From Micrococcus terreus (lineage in GTDB: Bacteria; Actinomycetota; Actinomycetes; Actinomycetales; Micrococcaceae): a stretch of 64,000 nucleotides of DNA. Shown here in pieces: positions 34,674-42,923 of this stretch. The notes beneath the pieces were generated by a model. The model was given only the letters and a program-made list of their open reading frames with translations, was not told the origin of the DNA and made no database searches. The translations under genes and the position numbers were made by a program. Numbering within the stretch: the stretch's first letter is position 1; every line of letters begins with the position of its first letter. The stretch is taken from contig NZ_FPCG01000008.1 of NCBI RefSeq assembly GCF_900116905.1, forward strand, positions 62,001 to 126,000. The letters are read 5' to 3'.

Positions 34674-35764
34674 GGAGTCTCCGTTCCGAAGAGGTGGTCG
34701 GCAATGGAACGCGCTGGTGCAGTCGCGGGCAGCTCTGGTGGCCTGGTCGGAGCGGGCGCCGGCTCGTGTGGTGTCCACCGGGACAGGCCGTATCGGTCCC
34801 AGAATCCTTCCAGCCAGGCAGGAGGATCACGGTGCACCGCCCAGGCGTCTCGCCCTGCATATGCGGCCTCCAGCACACCGGTGGAGAACACCGCTGCCAC
34901 CGGGCCTCGCGTCTGCTTCAGGGGTCGGCCAGATCGGTCTATCCGTACCCCCCGCTTCTCCCACCATGCGTGCATCATGCGAGACAACCGATCGGTCTCC
35001 GCAGGATGGGGACGGTAGACGGCCCCAGTGGCCCGGCAGTACTCCAGGGCGGCACGGGCGAAGTCGCCTCGAGAGAGTTCAGCTCCATGCAACTGTCCCA
35101 GGAAGACACCCGGGGCATCATGCGGACTCACCGTCTCTGGCTCACTGGATGTCCTGTCGACGGCGTTCCAGAGGATCTGGAGGCCCACAGTTCTCGTCTG
35201 GACGTCCGGGCGGCCAGTCGTCCACCATGCCGCGTCCTGGTCGGTGTACGCCATCAGTTCACAGTCAGCGGGCAACGGCGGTGCTTGGTGAGCCAAGAGC
35301 CCATGTTGAGCGACGACGAATCGGGCTCCTGTCTGCAGTGCCCAGTGGCGTGCGAGTCGGCCCGATCCGAGATAGTCGCCCACAGCAAGGACCTGTGCAA
35401 GGTCGACCAACGCCACCGGGGGCAGGCCTGGCGCGTCAGCCACCTCCTCGCGCTTGATGTGCTCGCCGAGTCCGGGAAGCTCTGGGTGGTCTGGCGAGGG
35501 GACCAGATATCCGATGCCGCTGAGCCCCGGACGAGCTGCCATGGGCTCCACCAAGGCAGACAGCTGAGTTGGACCGAAGGATTCCAACGCCACCAGGGTA
35601 TGGATCGGCTCTCCACCCGTGACCAGCCATCGTGTGCCCTGGCTGGCAGGACGCAGCCTGGACTTGATCCTGCGCGCCCACGGTTGCTGGGACCGTTGCC
35701 ACTGATGCCAGGCAGGCAGGTCATGTGGCTGCCGGAACAGCGGTCCCCCGTCAGGCAGCGTCAT
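34670..35764 (-). CDS. Putative glycosyltransferase, polysialyltransferase/capsule-type GT-B (uncertain)
   Basis: 364 residues, no membrane helix. I do not recognise it with certainty. The C-terminal half has YRPHPAETDRLSRMM (an HP-type motif) and VAAVFSTGVLEAAYAG (a ST/SS-type motif), in the order seen in bacterial polysialyltransferase and CDP-glycerol-type enzymes. The middle has ARFVVAQHGLLAH. Its place directly before neuA and neuB makes transfer of a CMP-nonulosonate the simplest guess. The ATG at 35764 gives the ATGA overlap used by the operon. Confidence 0.6.
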   Translation of the reverse strand: MTLPDGGPLFRQPHDLPAWHQWQRSQQPWARRIKSRLRPASQGTRWLVTGGEPIHTLVALESFGPTQLSALVEPMAARPGLSGIGYLVPSPDHPELPGLGEHIKREEVADAPGLPPVALVDLAQVLAVGDYLGSGRLARHWALQTGARFVVAQHGLLAHQAPPLPADCELMAYTDQDAAWWTTGRPDVQTRTVGLQILWNAVDRTSSEPETVSPHDAPGVFLGQLHGAELSRGDFARAALEYCRATGAVYRPHPAETDRLSRMMHAWWEKRGVRIDRSGRPLKQTRGPVAAVFSTGVLEAAYAGRDAWAVHRDPPAWLEGFWDRYGLSRWTPHEPAPAPTRPPELPATAPARSIADHLFGTETP

Positions 35765-36780
35765 CGGTCCCACCAGCGGTCTGCGGTCTGAGCGCGATGG
35801 GCAAAGGTGTGCTCCTGTTCCGAACGACGCTGACCGGCCTCACGGATCTGTTCGCCCCACGCAGGTTCGCTGATGACGCGACGGCTGAGCTCGATCAGCT
35901 CCTCCGTGCCCTCGAACACCAACACCTCATGCCCTGGTTCGTAGAACTCCGCCACGTCTGGGCGGTCGATGAGCTGCAGACCACCCATTCCCGGCACCTC
36001 GAAGGTGCGCATCGCCAGGCCCGCCTGGAGTCCGTGGATGTTGATCGCCGCAGCAGCTTCGGCCTGCACTCGATAGGCATCCTCCAACGGGATGTCTCGC
36101 TCAGCGGGCACTCGAGGACGGGCCACTTCCCACGTCCGAAGCCGGTCCACCGGGTGGTGGCTCCACTGACGCCCGTAGGCCCGCACCGGCAGGCCAGCAT
36201 CCACGAGCGCCTCCATCAGATCCACCCGATTGGGATAGCGGGATCCCACGAAGACGATCTCACCGGAGCGGCGCATCGTCGGTGCAGTCAGATTCGGGTC
36301 AAAGCCGTTGGGCAGATAGTGGGCGTTGACACCATGAGCGCTGAGCTCTGCCGCCCCCGACCGTGCGTAGCTGATCACCGGTCCCACACTTCTCAGGAAC
36401 TCCATGCTGTAGTCGTGCCGATGGAGGTCGTCGTAGAGCCACAGCATCACAGGAATGCCGAGCGCAAGAGCCGCCTCCCAGAATGCCTGTCCCAGGGAGT
36501 CACCTTTGATGACCAGCAGGCGGTCCGGACGAGCCTCCGTCAAGGCCCTGAGGGCCCTGGCCGTGTCCCATCGGCGCCGCTCACCGGTGCGGTCCACCCC
36601 CACCTTCTCCGGAAGCTCCAGGGCCACCTTGTTGCGCAGCTTCATGGGCACCGTCGAGTAGTGGTCATAGCAGTGTGTGACGACCTCGTATCCGATCTGC
36701 TCGAAGCCAGCCGCGATCGAGCGATGGTACCCATGGAAGACAGGCGAGACCAGAAGCAGTCGAGGTCGGCGCGCGGTCAT
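35761..36780 (-). CDS. Glycosyltransferase, CgeB/GT1-like
   Basis: 339 residues. It begins PRLLLVSPVFHGYHRSIAAGFEQIG and contains LWLYDDLHRHDY, YLPNGFDP, VFVGSRYPNRVDLMEAL and a C-terminal ... MRTFEVPGMGGLQLIDRP segment that is characteristic of the CgeB-type glycosyltransferases (glycosyl transferase 1-like C-terminal domain). Start ATG 36780 overlaps the upstream stop (ATGA), and it overlaps the next gene likewise. Donor and acceptor are unknown. Confidence 0.8.
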   Translation of the reverse strand: MTARRPRLLLVSPVFHGYHRSIAAGFEQIGYEVVTHCYDHYSTVPMKLRNKVALELPEKVGVDRTGERRRWDTARALRALTEARPDRLLVIKGDSLGQAFWEAALALGIPVMLWLYDDLHRHDYSMEFLRSVGPVISYARSGAAELSAHGVNAHYLPNGFDPNLTAPTMRRSGEIVFVGSRYPNRVDLMEALVDAGLPVRAYGRQWSHHPVDRLRTWEVARPRVPAERDIPLEDAYRVQAEAAAAINIHGLQAGLAMRTFEVPGMGGLQLIDRPDVAEFYEPGHEVLVFEGTEELIELSRRVISEPAWGEQIREAGQRRSEQEHTFAHRAQTADRWWDR

Positions 36781-37730
36781 CGGAGCAACCCCAGTTCCTG
36801 GCGCAGCACGGCGCGCGCATCCACATCGGTGCCCCTCAGCTGACGGACCGTGTTCACGGCGAAATTCACACCGGTGGCCGCCAAGAGAGACCCCTTCAGG
36901 ACCCGAGGGTGACCCCATTTGCGGGCATAGTGGGCCCGGGAGTCCACCAGCCAGCGCCGTCTCCTGGCAGGGTCCGAAGAGCCGCCTCCGGCATGGACGA
37001 CGCGGATCTGTGGAATGACGACGGAGGGGACTCCGAGCTCGCGCAGGCGTCGCTGCAGGTCGACCTCTTCGCTGTTCATGTGGAAGTCCTCATCGAACCC
37101 ACCCACCTCCTGCACCTGGTCCAGAGGCAGGAGCATCACCGCCCCCATGACCCAGTCCACGGCGACGGGGTGGTCTGACGCGGCTGCCACGACGTCATGT
37201 CCCACAGCCTCGTGGAGCTGGGGCAGGTGACGGAAGCGGGCCAGCGGAGTGAGCCATTCCACGGTCTGGTGCAGGATCGTGGGGAAATGCCGTCCCGACC
37301 ACTGGGGTGTCCCGTCCTCGTTCACGACCTGCGGGCTGACGACTGCCGGCTGCCACGGCTGCGCGCCGGCGACGAGAGCCTCGATGTCCTGTCCCGTGAT
37401 CTCCACGTCGGAGTTCAGGACCAAGGCCAAGGGTGTATGGACCTGGTCCAGACCGGTGTTGACAGCTGAGCCGAAGCCCCCGTTCTCCGGCCGACGGGCC
37501 ACGGTGACCGCAAGCCCGGGATCACCCTCGACCGGGAGGGAAGGAAAGGGGACTGGTGACGCATCGTCCACGACGATGATCTCGGCCAGGCAGGGCGGCG
37601 GGTCGGTGCGCAGCTGCGCGATGAGGCGGAGAGTGTCCCCGGGGTCTCCGTAGAACGGAATGACAGCGGTCACCGAGGGCACACAGAAGACAGTCCCCTC
37701 CATTGTCGACGATCGTCCTCGGGTGTCCAT
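36777..37730 (-). CDS. Glycosyltransferase family 2 (rhamnosyltransferase-like), first gene of the operon
   Basis: 317 residues from ATG 37730. The GT-A domain has VTAVIPFYGDPGDTLRLIAQL, EIIVVDDASPVP, ENGGFGSAVNTGLDQ and LVLNSDVEI (metal site), then GGFDEDFHMNSEEVDLQRRL, the acceptor motif of WbbL/rhamnosyl-type GT2 proteins. AGGAAAGG lies 4-12 nt before ATG 37730; ATG 37703 is an alternative with a weaker site. As the first gene of ten, its leader contains a hairpin at 37759-37785. Confidence 0.83.
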   Translation of the reverse strand: MDTRGRSSTMEGTVFCVPSVTAVIPFYGDPGDTLRLIAQLRTDPPPCLAEIIVVDDASPVPFPSLPVEGDPGLAVTVARRPENGGFGSAVNTGLDQVHTPLALVLNSDVEITGQDIEALVAGAQPWQPAVVSPQVVNEDGTPQWSGRHFPTILHQTVEWLTPLARFRHLPQLHEAVGHDVVAAASDHPVAVDWVMGAVMLLPLDQVQEVGGFDEDFHMNSEEVDLQRRLRELGVPSVVIPQIRVVHAGGGSSDPARRRRWLVDSRAHYARKWGHPRVLKGSLLAATGVNFAVNTVRQLRGTDVDARAVLRQELGLLR

Positions 37731-37758
37731 GGCCCCTTTCCTGGTGCACCGATGCACT

Positions 37759-37785
37759 GCGCACCGTCCGGCGAGGCCGGTGCGC
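37759..37785. repeat. Inverted repeat in the leader of the nonulosonate operon
   Basis: GCGCACCG (37759-37766) and CGGTGCGC (37778-37785) can form an 8-bp hairpin with an 11-nt loop about 30 nt before the first ATG of the minus-strand operon. It could be an operator or leader structure. No clear -35/-10 pair is seen around it; TAGCAT near 37800 is the best -10 candidate. Confidence 0.4.
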
Positions 37786-37921
37786 CATGCAGGTCCATGC
37801 TATCTAACCGGTCATCGCCCCGATTCCGCTGACCTGGCAGGATGGAAGCAGCCTCGCTCAGGACGACGCGATGGCGCGTGGCCGTGACACGCGCGGAACC
37901 ACTCGATGGAGGGACACAGAG

Positions 37922-37969
37922 ATGCAGACTTCCCCGACGGTCGTTCTCCGTCCGGTGACCAGGCCATGA
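37922..37969 (+). CDS. 15-codon leader ORF coupled to the HPr-kinase-like gene
   Basis: ATG 37922 encodes MQTSPTVVLRPVTRP and stops at TGA 37967-37969, which overlaps the next ATG (37966) as ATGA. GGAGGG (37908-37913) lies 8 nt before ATG 37922, whereas ATG 37966 has almost no site of its own. So ribosomes probably reach the larger gene through this ORF. It could be only a coupling device, or a short peptide in its own right. It is not a known leader. Confidence 0.5.
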   Translation: MQTSPTVVLRPVTRP

Positions 37970-39102
37970 CATCTGTCCCGAGAGAAGACATCCTGCTGTC
38001 GACGGGCCTGGGGACCACCCTCGCCCGCGGCCTCTCGCGTGAGGAGGCCGTCGAAGTGCGCCAGGCCTGGGCCGGCTGTCTGGCTGAGCCGGATCGCGCC
38101 GAGCCGTCCGGCCAGACCCCGACGGCTGAGCTCGCCCGGGGAGCGCACGGCTGGCTGCTGCATCACGAGCATCTGGTCTACACCGCCACGCAATCCGCGA
38201 TCACCGCCGGCATCGGGACGCACCTGTTGCTCCACGGGGCATCCCTGGCCGATCCTGAGGGCAGGGCCATCGCCTTGGCGGCCGCCTCGGGGACGGGCAA
38301 GTCCACCGCCACCCGAACGCTGGCACGGCACCTGGGCTACGTCACGGACGAGACGGTCATCGTCCATCCGGTGACCCGAGTCGTGACGCCGTTCGCCAAG
38401 CCCCTGTCCCTCTTCGTGGACTCGGATACCCGCCCCAAGACCCAGTTCTCACCGCGGGAGCTCGGACTGCTCTCGGCTCCCCAAGACCTGAGGCTGCACG
38501 CTCTGGCGGTCCTGGACCGGGTCCGCGAACCGTCTGAGCGCATCACGGCCACCGCTTCCCGGTTGAGCCTGCTGGACGCCCTGGAGCTGATCATCCCGCA
38601 GACCTCCTCGCTGGCACAGCTGGATCGCGGGCTGGTGCAGCTGGCCGGGCTTCTGGATCAGCTGGGCGGCGCCGTGCGTCTGCACTACAGCGAGGCCGAG
38701 GATCTGCTTCCTCTGGTCAAGGAGCTGCTGGACGCGCCGAACATCCCGGCCCTGGACAGACGCATCTGGCGTCCCGCTGACCCGTCTCTGCTGACGCCGG
38801 CACCGGGCCCAGAGGTCTCAGAGGTCCCGGCGGGCCTCTACCGACGGTCCCCGCTCTCTGATGCCCTGGTGGTGGAGGAGGGCACGTCGCTCGCCGTGCT
38901 GCAGGAGACCTCCTACCACGTCGTCTCCGGGCTCGGCCCCGTGCTGTGGGAACTGCTGGCGGACTGGGTCAGCGAAGAGGACCTCGTGGGCTCGCTCCTG
39001 CAGACCGGTGACGCCCCGGCGGATGCCGCAGACCGCATCCATGGTGCACTGACGGCCCTGTGCTACGAAGGACTGGCGGTTCGGTCCGACGCGCAACGGT
39101 GA
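37966..39102 (+). CDS. HPr-kinase-like P-loop protein with a C-terminal PqqD-like domain
   Basis: 378 residues. A P-loop ALAAASGTGKSTATRTLARH (about residues 103-122) follows a short N-terminal region, as in HprK-related kinases of polysaccharide and lasso-peptide loci. YVTDETVIVHP resembles the HprK acidic segment. The last ~90 residues (GTSLAVLQETSYHVVSGLG ... LWELL) resemble PqqD/RiPP-recognition domains. It is on the plus strand and divergent from the ten-gene operon. Its target could be a protein, peptide or sugar; the sequence does not say. Start choice rests on coupling to the short upstream ORF; ATG 37906 is in frame but has no site. Confidence 0.68.
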   Translation: MTSVPREDILLSTGLGTTLARGLSREEAVEVRQAWAGCLAEPDRAEPSGQTPTAELARGAHGWLLHHEHLVYTATQSAITAGIGTHLLLHGASLADPEGRAIALAAASGTGKSTATRTLARHLGYVTDETVIVHPVTRVVTPFAKPLSLFVDSDTRPKTQFSPRELGLLSAPQDLRLHALAVLDRVREPSERITATASRLSLLDALELIIPQTSSLAQLDRGLVQLAGLLDQLGGAVRLHYSEAEDLLPLVKELLDAPNIPALDRRIWRPADPSLLTPAPGPEVSEVPAGLYRRSPLSDALVVEEGTSLAVLQETSYHVVSGLGPVLWELLADWVSEEDLVGSLLQTGDAPADAADRIHGALTALCYEGLAVRSDAQR

Positions 39103-39141
39103 CACCACGGGCCGACACCATGAGGGTGCCGGCCCGCGGTG
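39103..39141. terminator. Terminator between the HPr-kinase-like gene and prs
   Basis: A 17-bp stem (39103-39119 with 39125-39141) and a 5-nt loop. Two positions are A-C mismatches in plus-strand RNA but G-U pairs in minus-strand RNA, so the structure favours prs. Confidence 0.65.
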
Positions 39142-39158
39142 GAGCGTGATTCGATCGA

Positions 39159-40139
39159 TCAGGCGTTGCCGTCGAACAGGCTGGTGACCGAGCCGTCCTC
39201 GAAGACCTCACGGATCGCACGGGCGATCAACGGGGCGATGGAGAGCACCGTCAGGGAGTCGAAGCGCTTTCCGGCCGGGATCGGCAGGGTGTTGGTCACC
39301 ACGATCTCCCGGGCGCCGCACTCAGCCAGTCGCTGCGCGGCGGGGTCGGAGAACACGGCGTGGGTGGCGGCGATGATCACGTCCTTGGCACCGGCCTCCT
39401 TCAGCACGCGCACAGCGCCGGCGATGGTGCCGCCGGTGTCGATCATGTCGTCGATCAGCACGCAGGTGCGGCCCTCGACCTGACCTACGACCTGCTTGGA
39501 CACAGCCTGGTTCGGCACGGTCAAGTCACGGGACTTGTGCACGAACGCCAGCGGAGCCCCACCCAGGCGCTCGGCCCATTGCTCGGCCACCCGCACGCGG
39601 CCGGTGTCCGGGGAGACCACGGTGATCTCGTCCGTGGAGACCCGGGAGCGGATGTAGTCGGCCAGCAGCGGCACGGCGAACAGGTGGTCCACCGGGCCAT
39701 CGAAGAAGCCCTGGATCTGGGCGGTGTGCAGGTCCACGCTCATGATCCGGTCGGCGCCAGCGGTGCGCAGCAGGTCGGCCACCAGGCGGGCAGAGATCGG
39801 CTCGCGGCCACGGCCCTTCTTGTCCTGACGGGCGTAGGGGTAGAACGGAGCCACCGCAGTGATCCGCTTGGCCGAGGCGCGCTTGAACGAGTCGATCATC
39901 AGCAGCTGTTCCATCAGCCAGTTGTTCAACGGCGCGGGGTGAGCCTGGATGACGAAGATGTCCTTGCCGCGCACGGACTCGCCGGAGCGCACGTAGATCT
40001 CCCCGTTGGCGAAGTCGTAGGCGCTCATGGGCAGCAGCTCGGTGCCCAGCTCGTCGGCCACCTCCTGGGCCAGCTCGGGGTGGGCCCGGCCGGAGGCCAG
40101 GACCAGGGTCTTCTCGCCGTGCAGGGTGATCTCATTCAT
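39159..40139 (-). CDS. prs: Ribose-phosphate pyrophosphokinase
   Basis: A 326-residue enzyme that makes PRPP from ribose-5-phosphate and ATP. Signatures: PYARQDKKGRGREPISARLVA, the metal-binding site SVDLHTAQIQGFF, VVSPDTGRV, and the PRPP loop CVLIDDMIDTGGTIAGAV. The length is normal. It follows glmU by 69 nt on the same strand, as is usual in actinobacteria. AGAGGA lies about 11 nt before the ATG. Confidence 0.97.
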   Translation of the reverse strand: MNEITLHGEKTLVLASGRAHPELAQEVADELGTELLPMSAYDFANGEIYVRSGESVRGKDIFVIQAHPAPLNNWLMEQLLMIDSFKRASAKRITAVAPFYPYARQDKKGRGREPISARLVADLLRTAGADRIMSVDLHTAQIQGFFDGPVDHLFAVPLLADYIRSRVSTDEITVVSPDTGRVRVAEQWAERLGGAPLAFVHKSRDLTVPNQAVSKQVVGQVEGRTCVLIDDMIDTGGTIAGAVRVLKEAGAKDVIIAATHAVFSDPAAQRLAECGAREIVVTNTLPIPAGKRFDSLTVLSIAPLIARAIREVFEDGSVTSLFDGNA

Positions 40140-40208
40140 CGGTGTGGTGTCCTCTGGTGCTCGGGTCTGCTGTGTCTGGAGGGGGCTGGAAGGTGAGGTG
40201 GAAGCGGG

Positions 40209-41699
40209 TCAGGACCGGCCGTCGTCGGGCTGGCCGTTCTCGGCGGCCTGACGGGACCGGGCGGCGGCCTCGGCGGCGGGGGAACCCGGACGCTTCTGCT
40301 CCGTCCATCCCTCCGCGTTGCGCTGCGGGGCCACGGTCAGGGCCAGGGAACCGGCGGGGACGTCCTTGCGGACCACGGCTCCGGCACCGGTGTAGGCGCC
40401 GTCGCCCACGGTCACGGGGGCGATGAACACGGTGTTGGAGCTGGTGCGGACGTGGTCGCCGATCACGGTGCGGTGCTTGTTGACGCCGTCGTAGTTGGCG
40501 GTGATGTTGCCGCAGCCGATGTTGGTGAACTCGCCGATCTCCGCGTCCCCGGCGTAGCCCAGGTGGGAGAGCTTGGAACCGCGGCCGATGGTCACGTTCT
40601 TGGTCTCGTAGAACGCTCCGATCTTGCCCTGCTCTCCCAGCACGGTGCCGGGGCGGATGTAGGCGAAGGGCCCGACGGCGGCTCCCTCGCCGATGCGTGC
40701 CCCGGCCGCCTGGGTGCGGGTGACCTTCGCTCCAGCGCCCACGTGGGTGTCCACCAGGGTGGTGTCCGGGCCGATCACGGCGTCCTCGCTGATGTGGGTG
40801 GTGCCCTGCAGGTGGGTGTTGGGCAGGATGGTGGTGTCCTGCTCCAGGGTGACGGTGGAGTCGATCCAGGTGGTGGCCGGGTCCACGATGGTGGTGCCCG
40901 CGCGCATGTGCCGTTCCAGGGTGCGGCGGTTCATCTCGGCGCCGAGGGCCTGCAGCTGGACGCGGTCGTTGGCGCCCTCCACCTGCCAGCGGTCCTGGGT
41001 GGCCACGGCGGCCACGCGGCCACCGGCGGCGCGGGCCAGGCCGAGCACGTCGGTCAGGTACATCTCCCCCTGGGCGTTGTCCGTGGTGACCTGGGACAGC
41101 GCGGAGACCAGGGTGGCGCCGTCGAAGGCGTAGATCCCGGAGTTGACCTCGTTGATCAGGCGCTGTTCCTCCGTGGCGTCCTTGTGCTCCACGATCCCGG
41201 CCACGGAGCCGTCCGCCTCACGCAGGATGCGGCCGTAGCCGGTGGGGTCCTCCAGCAGCGCGGTCAGCACGGTGACGGCGTTGCCGTCCTGCTGGTGGGT
41301 GGCGACCAGTTCACGCAGCAGTTCGGAGGTGAGCAGCGGGACATCGCCGTAGGTGACCACCACGGTCCCCCCCACCGACTGCTCGGCCTGCTGCAGCGCT
41401 TCCAGCCCGGCCTGCACGGCACGGCCGGTGCCCGGGACCTCATCCTGGTCCGCGACCAGCAGCCGCCACTGGTGCTGCTCGGCCAGCTCGTCCAGATGGG
41501 CGGCCACCTTGTCCCGCTGGTGCCGGACCACGGCCACCAGGTGCTGGGGATCCAGGCCGTTCGCCGCGGCGAGCGCATGGCCCACCATGGAGGTCCCGCC
41601 GATCGGGTGCATGATCTTGGGGGTCTTGGACTTCATCCGCGTGCCAGCGCCGGCTGCGAGGACGATGACGGCTGCCGGTGCAGAAGTGGCGTCGGACAA
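40209..41699 (-). CDS. glmU: Bifunctional UDP-N-acetylglucosamine pyrophosphorylase/glucosamine-1-phosphate N-acetyltransferase
   Basis: 496 residues. The N-terminal uridylyltransferase has VIVLAAGAGTRMKSKTPKIM, YGDVPLL and NEVNSGIYAFD. The C-terminal left-handed beta-helix acetyltransferase has hexapeptide repeats, IRPGTVLGEQGKIGAFYETK, LGYAGDAEIG and NCG-type GCGNITANYDGVNKHRT. It makes UDP-GlcNAc for peptidoglycan and surface glycans. The TTG at 41699 was chosen: GGGAGGG is 6 nt upstream and the conserved fold starts 10 residues later. A tRNA-Gln gene lies upstream, as in related genomes. Confidence 0.96.
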   Translation of the reverse strand: MSDATSAPAAVIVLAAGAGTRMKSKTPKIMHPIGGTSMVGHALAAANGLDPQHLVAVVRHQRDKVAAHLDELAEQHQWRLLVADQDEVPGTGRAVQAGLEALQQAEQSVGGTVVVTYGDVPLLTSELLRELVATHQQDGNAVTVLTALLEDPTGYGRILREADGSVAGIVEHKDATEEQRLINEVNSGIYAFDGATLVSALSQVTTDNAQGEMYLTDVLGLARAAGGRVAAVATQDRWQVEGANDRVQLQALGAEMNRRTLERHMRAGTTIVDPATTWIDSTVTLEQDTTILPNTHLQGTTHISEDAVIGPDTTLVDTHVGAGAKVTRTQAAGARIGEGAAVGPFAYIRPGTVLGEQGKIGAFYETKNVTIGRGSKLSHLGYAGDAEIGEFTNIGCGNITANYDGVNKHRTVIGDHVRTSSNTVFIAPVTVGDGAYTGAGAVVRKDVPAGSLALTVAPQRNAEGWTEQKRPGSPAAEAAARSRQAAENGQPDDGRS

Positions 41700-41823
41700 G
41701 TTCGACCCTCCCGGTCTTGAGGTGGCGTGAGTGTTCAGTGACCGGCTGACGCCGTCACCAACCAGTCCAGTGTAGACCGCTGACGCCACGGCCCGGAGGG
41801 GACTGGAACCTGGCTCACAGGAG

Positions 41824-41895
41824 TTCCGCCCATAGGATTCGAACCTATACTGCACAGCTCCAAAGGCTGGCGTGCTGCCGTTACACCAGGGCGGA
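41824..41895 (-). tRNA. tRNA-Gln (anticodon TTG)
   Basis: The 72-nt minus-strand sequence folds as a tRNA. The acceptor arms are TCCGCCC and GGGCGGA, with discriminator A and no encoded CCA seen. The anticodon loop is CTTTGGA (anticodon TTG, glutamine), and the T arm is ATAGG-TTCGAAT-CCTAT. The location next to glmU matches other Micrococcaceae. Confidence 0.93.
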
Positions 41896-41957
41896 TCGGT
41901 CCACCATTGTTCCACAGCCGGTACGGCGTCTCAGTCACCGTGCCAGGGGGCCGCTGG

Positions 41958-42806
41958 TCAGCGATAGCGTGCCAGTCTCTCTGGGACCACTCCTGTCGGC
42001 ACTGTCCGAAGTGCGCGCCGGACAGCACGTTTAGCCACCGGCCTTGCCTTCCACCATGCTCTGCGCGCCATGAGTTCGGCCTGGGGAATCGGGTTCCGCA
42101 CCCGCACGCTCAACCGATCGAGGATCTCCTCCGGCACCAGTTCGTGGCCCAGACCGAGTCTCTCCGCGAACAGGATGACGCCCATGGTCTTGTCGGGGTA
42201 TCCCGCGAAGTGGCAGATGAACGCGTCCTGCGGGGAGGTCTCATAGTGATGCGGCCGGGCGTTCAGTTCGCGGTAGCCGACCACTCGTGTCCGCTCCCAG
42301 AGGTCGGGCGCCTCATACTTCAGTACCCACGTCATGACATCCTGGTCGCCGCCGGTGAACGTCCCATCGGCTGCAGAATCCCAGCGCTCCTCCACCGCAG
42401 GGACCTTGATCTCACGCATCAGCGCAAGGAGGCGTTCAGACTCCGTGCCGCGTCGAAGGGCGAACACGCCTGTGTTGATGGTGGACCAGAAGCCGTTGGG
42501 CTCCTCGGGCCCCTCAGCGATCACCAGGAAGTCCCCCTCCTCTTCTGCTCGAAGAATGAACTCGCGGAGAGCATCTGAGGTGAAGTCCGTGAAGTAGCAG
42601 TCATCGTCGACCCAGACGATCCAGTCGTACCGCGGCAGGACCCGTTCGATCGCATTGATCTTGTAATAGAACTTGTTGACGATGCCCTCACCGATCCCGC
42701 ACTCCAGTCGGTAGTCAAGATCATGGGTCCGGGCATAGGCTGCGTGATTCACATAAGAGCGGTAGCGGATCTCGTCGCCGCCGGAGACGATGCAGATATC
42801 GGGCAT
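41958..42806 (-). CDS. Galactosyl/mannosyltransferase-like protein of the GT34 (GMA12/MNN10) type
   Basis: 282 residues. The GT-A features are IVNKFYYKINAIERVLP, the metal site WIVWVDDDCYFTD, NTGVFALRRG, FTGGDQDVMTW and FICHFAGYPDKT, which are typical of GMA12/MNN10-like enzymes. No signal or membrane helix is present. GGAGGATC precedes the ATG. It sits between the tRNA-Gln gene and an ABC-F gene, in a stretch that is housekeeping-only in related genomes as far as I know. Substrates are unknown. Confidence 0.78.
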   Translation of the reverse strand: MPDICIVSGGDEIRYRSYVNHAAYARTHDLDYRLECGIGEGIVNKFYYKINAIERVLPRYDWIVWVDDDCYFTDFTSDALREFILRAEEEGDFLVIAEGPEEPNGFWSTINTGVFALRRGTESERLLALMREIKVPAVEERWDSAADGTFTGGDQDVMTWVLKYEAPDLWERTRVVGYRELNARPHHYETSPQDAFICHFAGYPDKTMGVILFAERLGLGHELVPEEILDRLSVRVRNPIPQAELMARRAWWKARPVAKRAVRRALRTVPTGVVPERLARYR

Positions 42807-42911
42807 GGAGATCCTCCCACAGACCTGTCAGACGACCTTGTCAGCCGCCACTGTGGCCGATACTACGGGAGTCAGACCAGTGCAGACGCAGCCCTCCGGC
42901 AGTCGGGACCC

Positions 42912-42917
42912 TAGAGT
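42912..42917 (+). promoter_or_regulatory. Candidate -10 box of the ABC-F gene
   Basis: TAGAGT lies 6 nt before the GTG at 42924, and there is no Shine-Dalgarno sequence. It fits a leaderless transcript. Confidence 0.4.
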
Positions 42918-42923
42918 GTTCGG

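Noticed and set aside
41910-41957. Hairpin between the GT34-like gene and tRNA-Gln as a terminator
   Set aside because: Only a 7-bp stem with a wobble pair and a long loop; not convincing.
41735-42028. Minus-strand frame across the tRNA-Gln gene
   Set aside because: It contains FESYG/FNPMG-type residues translated from the tRNA; no protein support.
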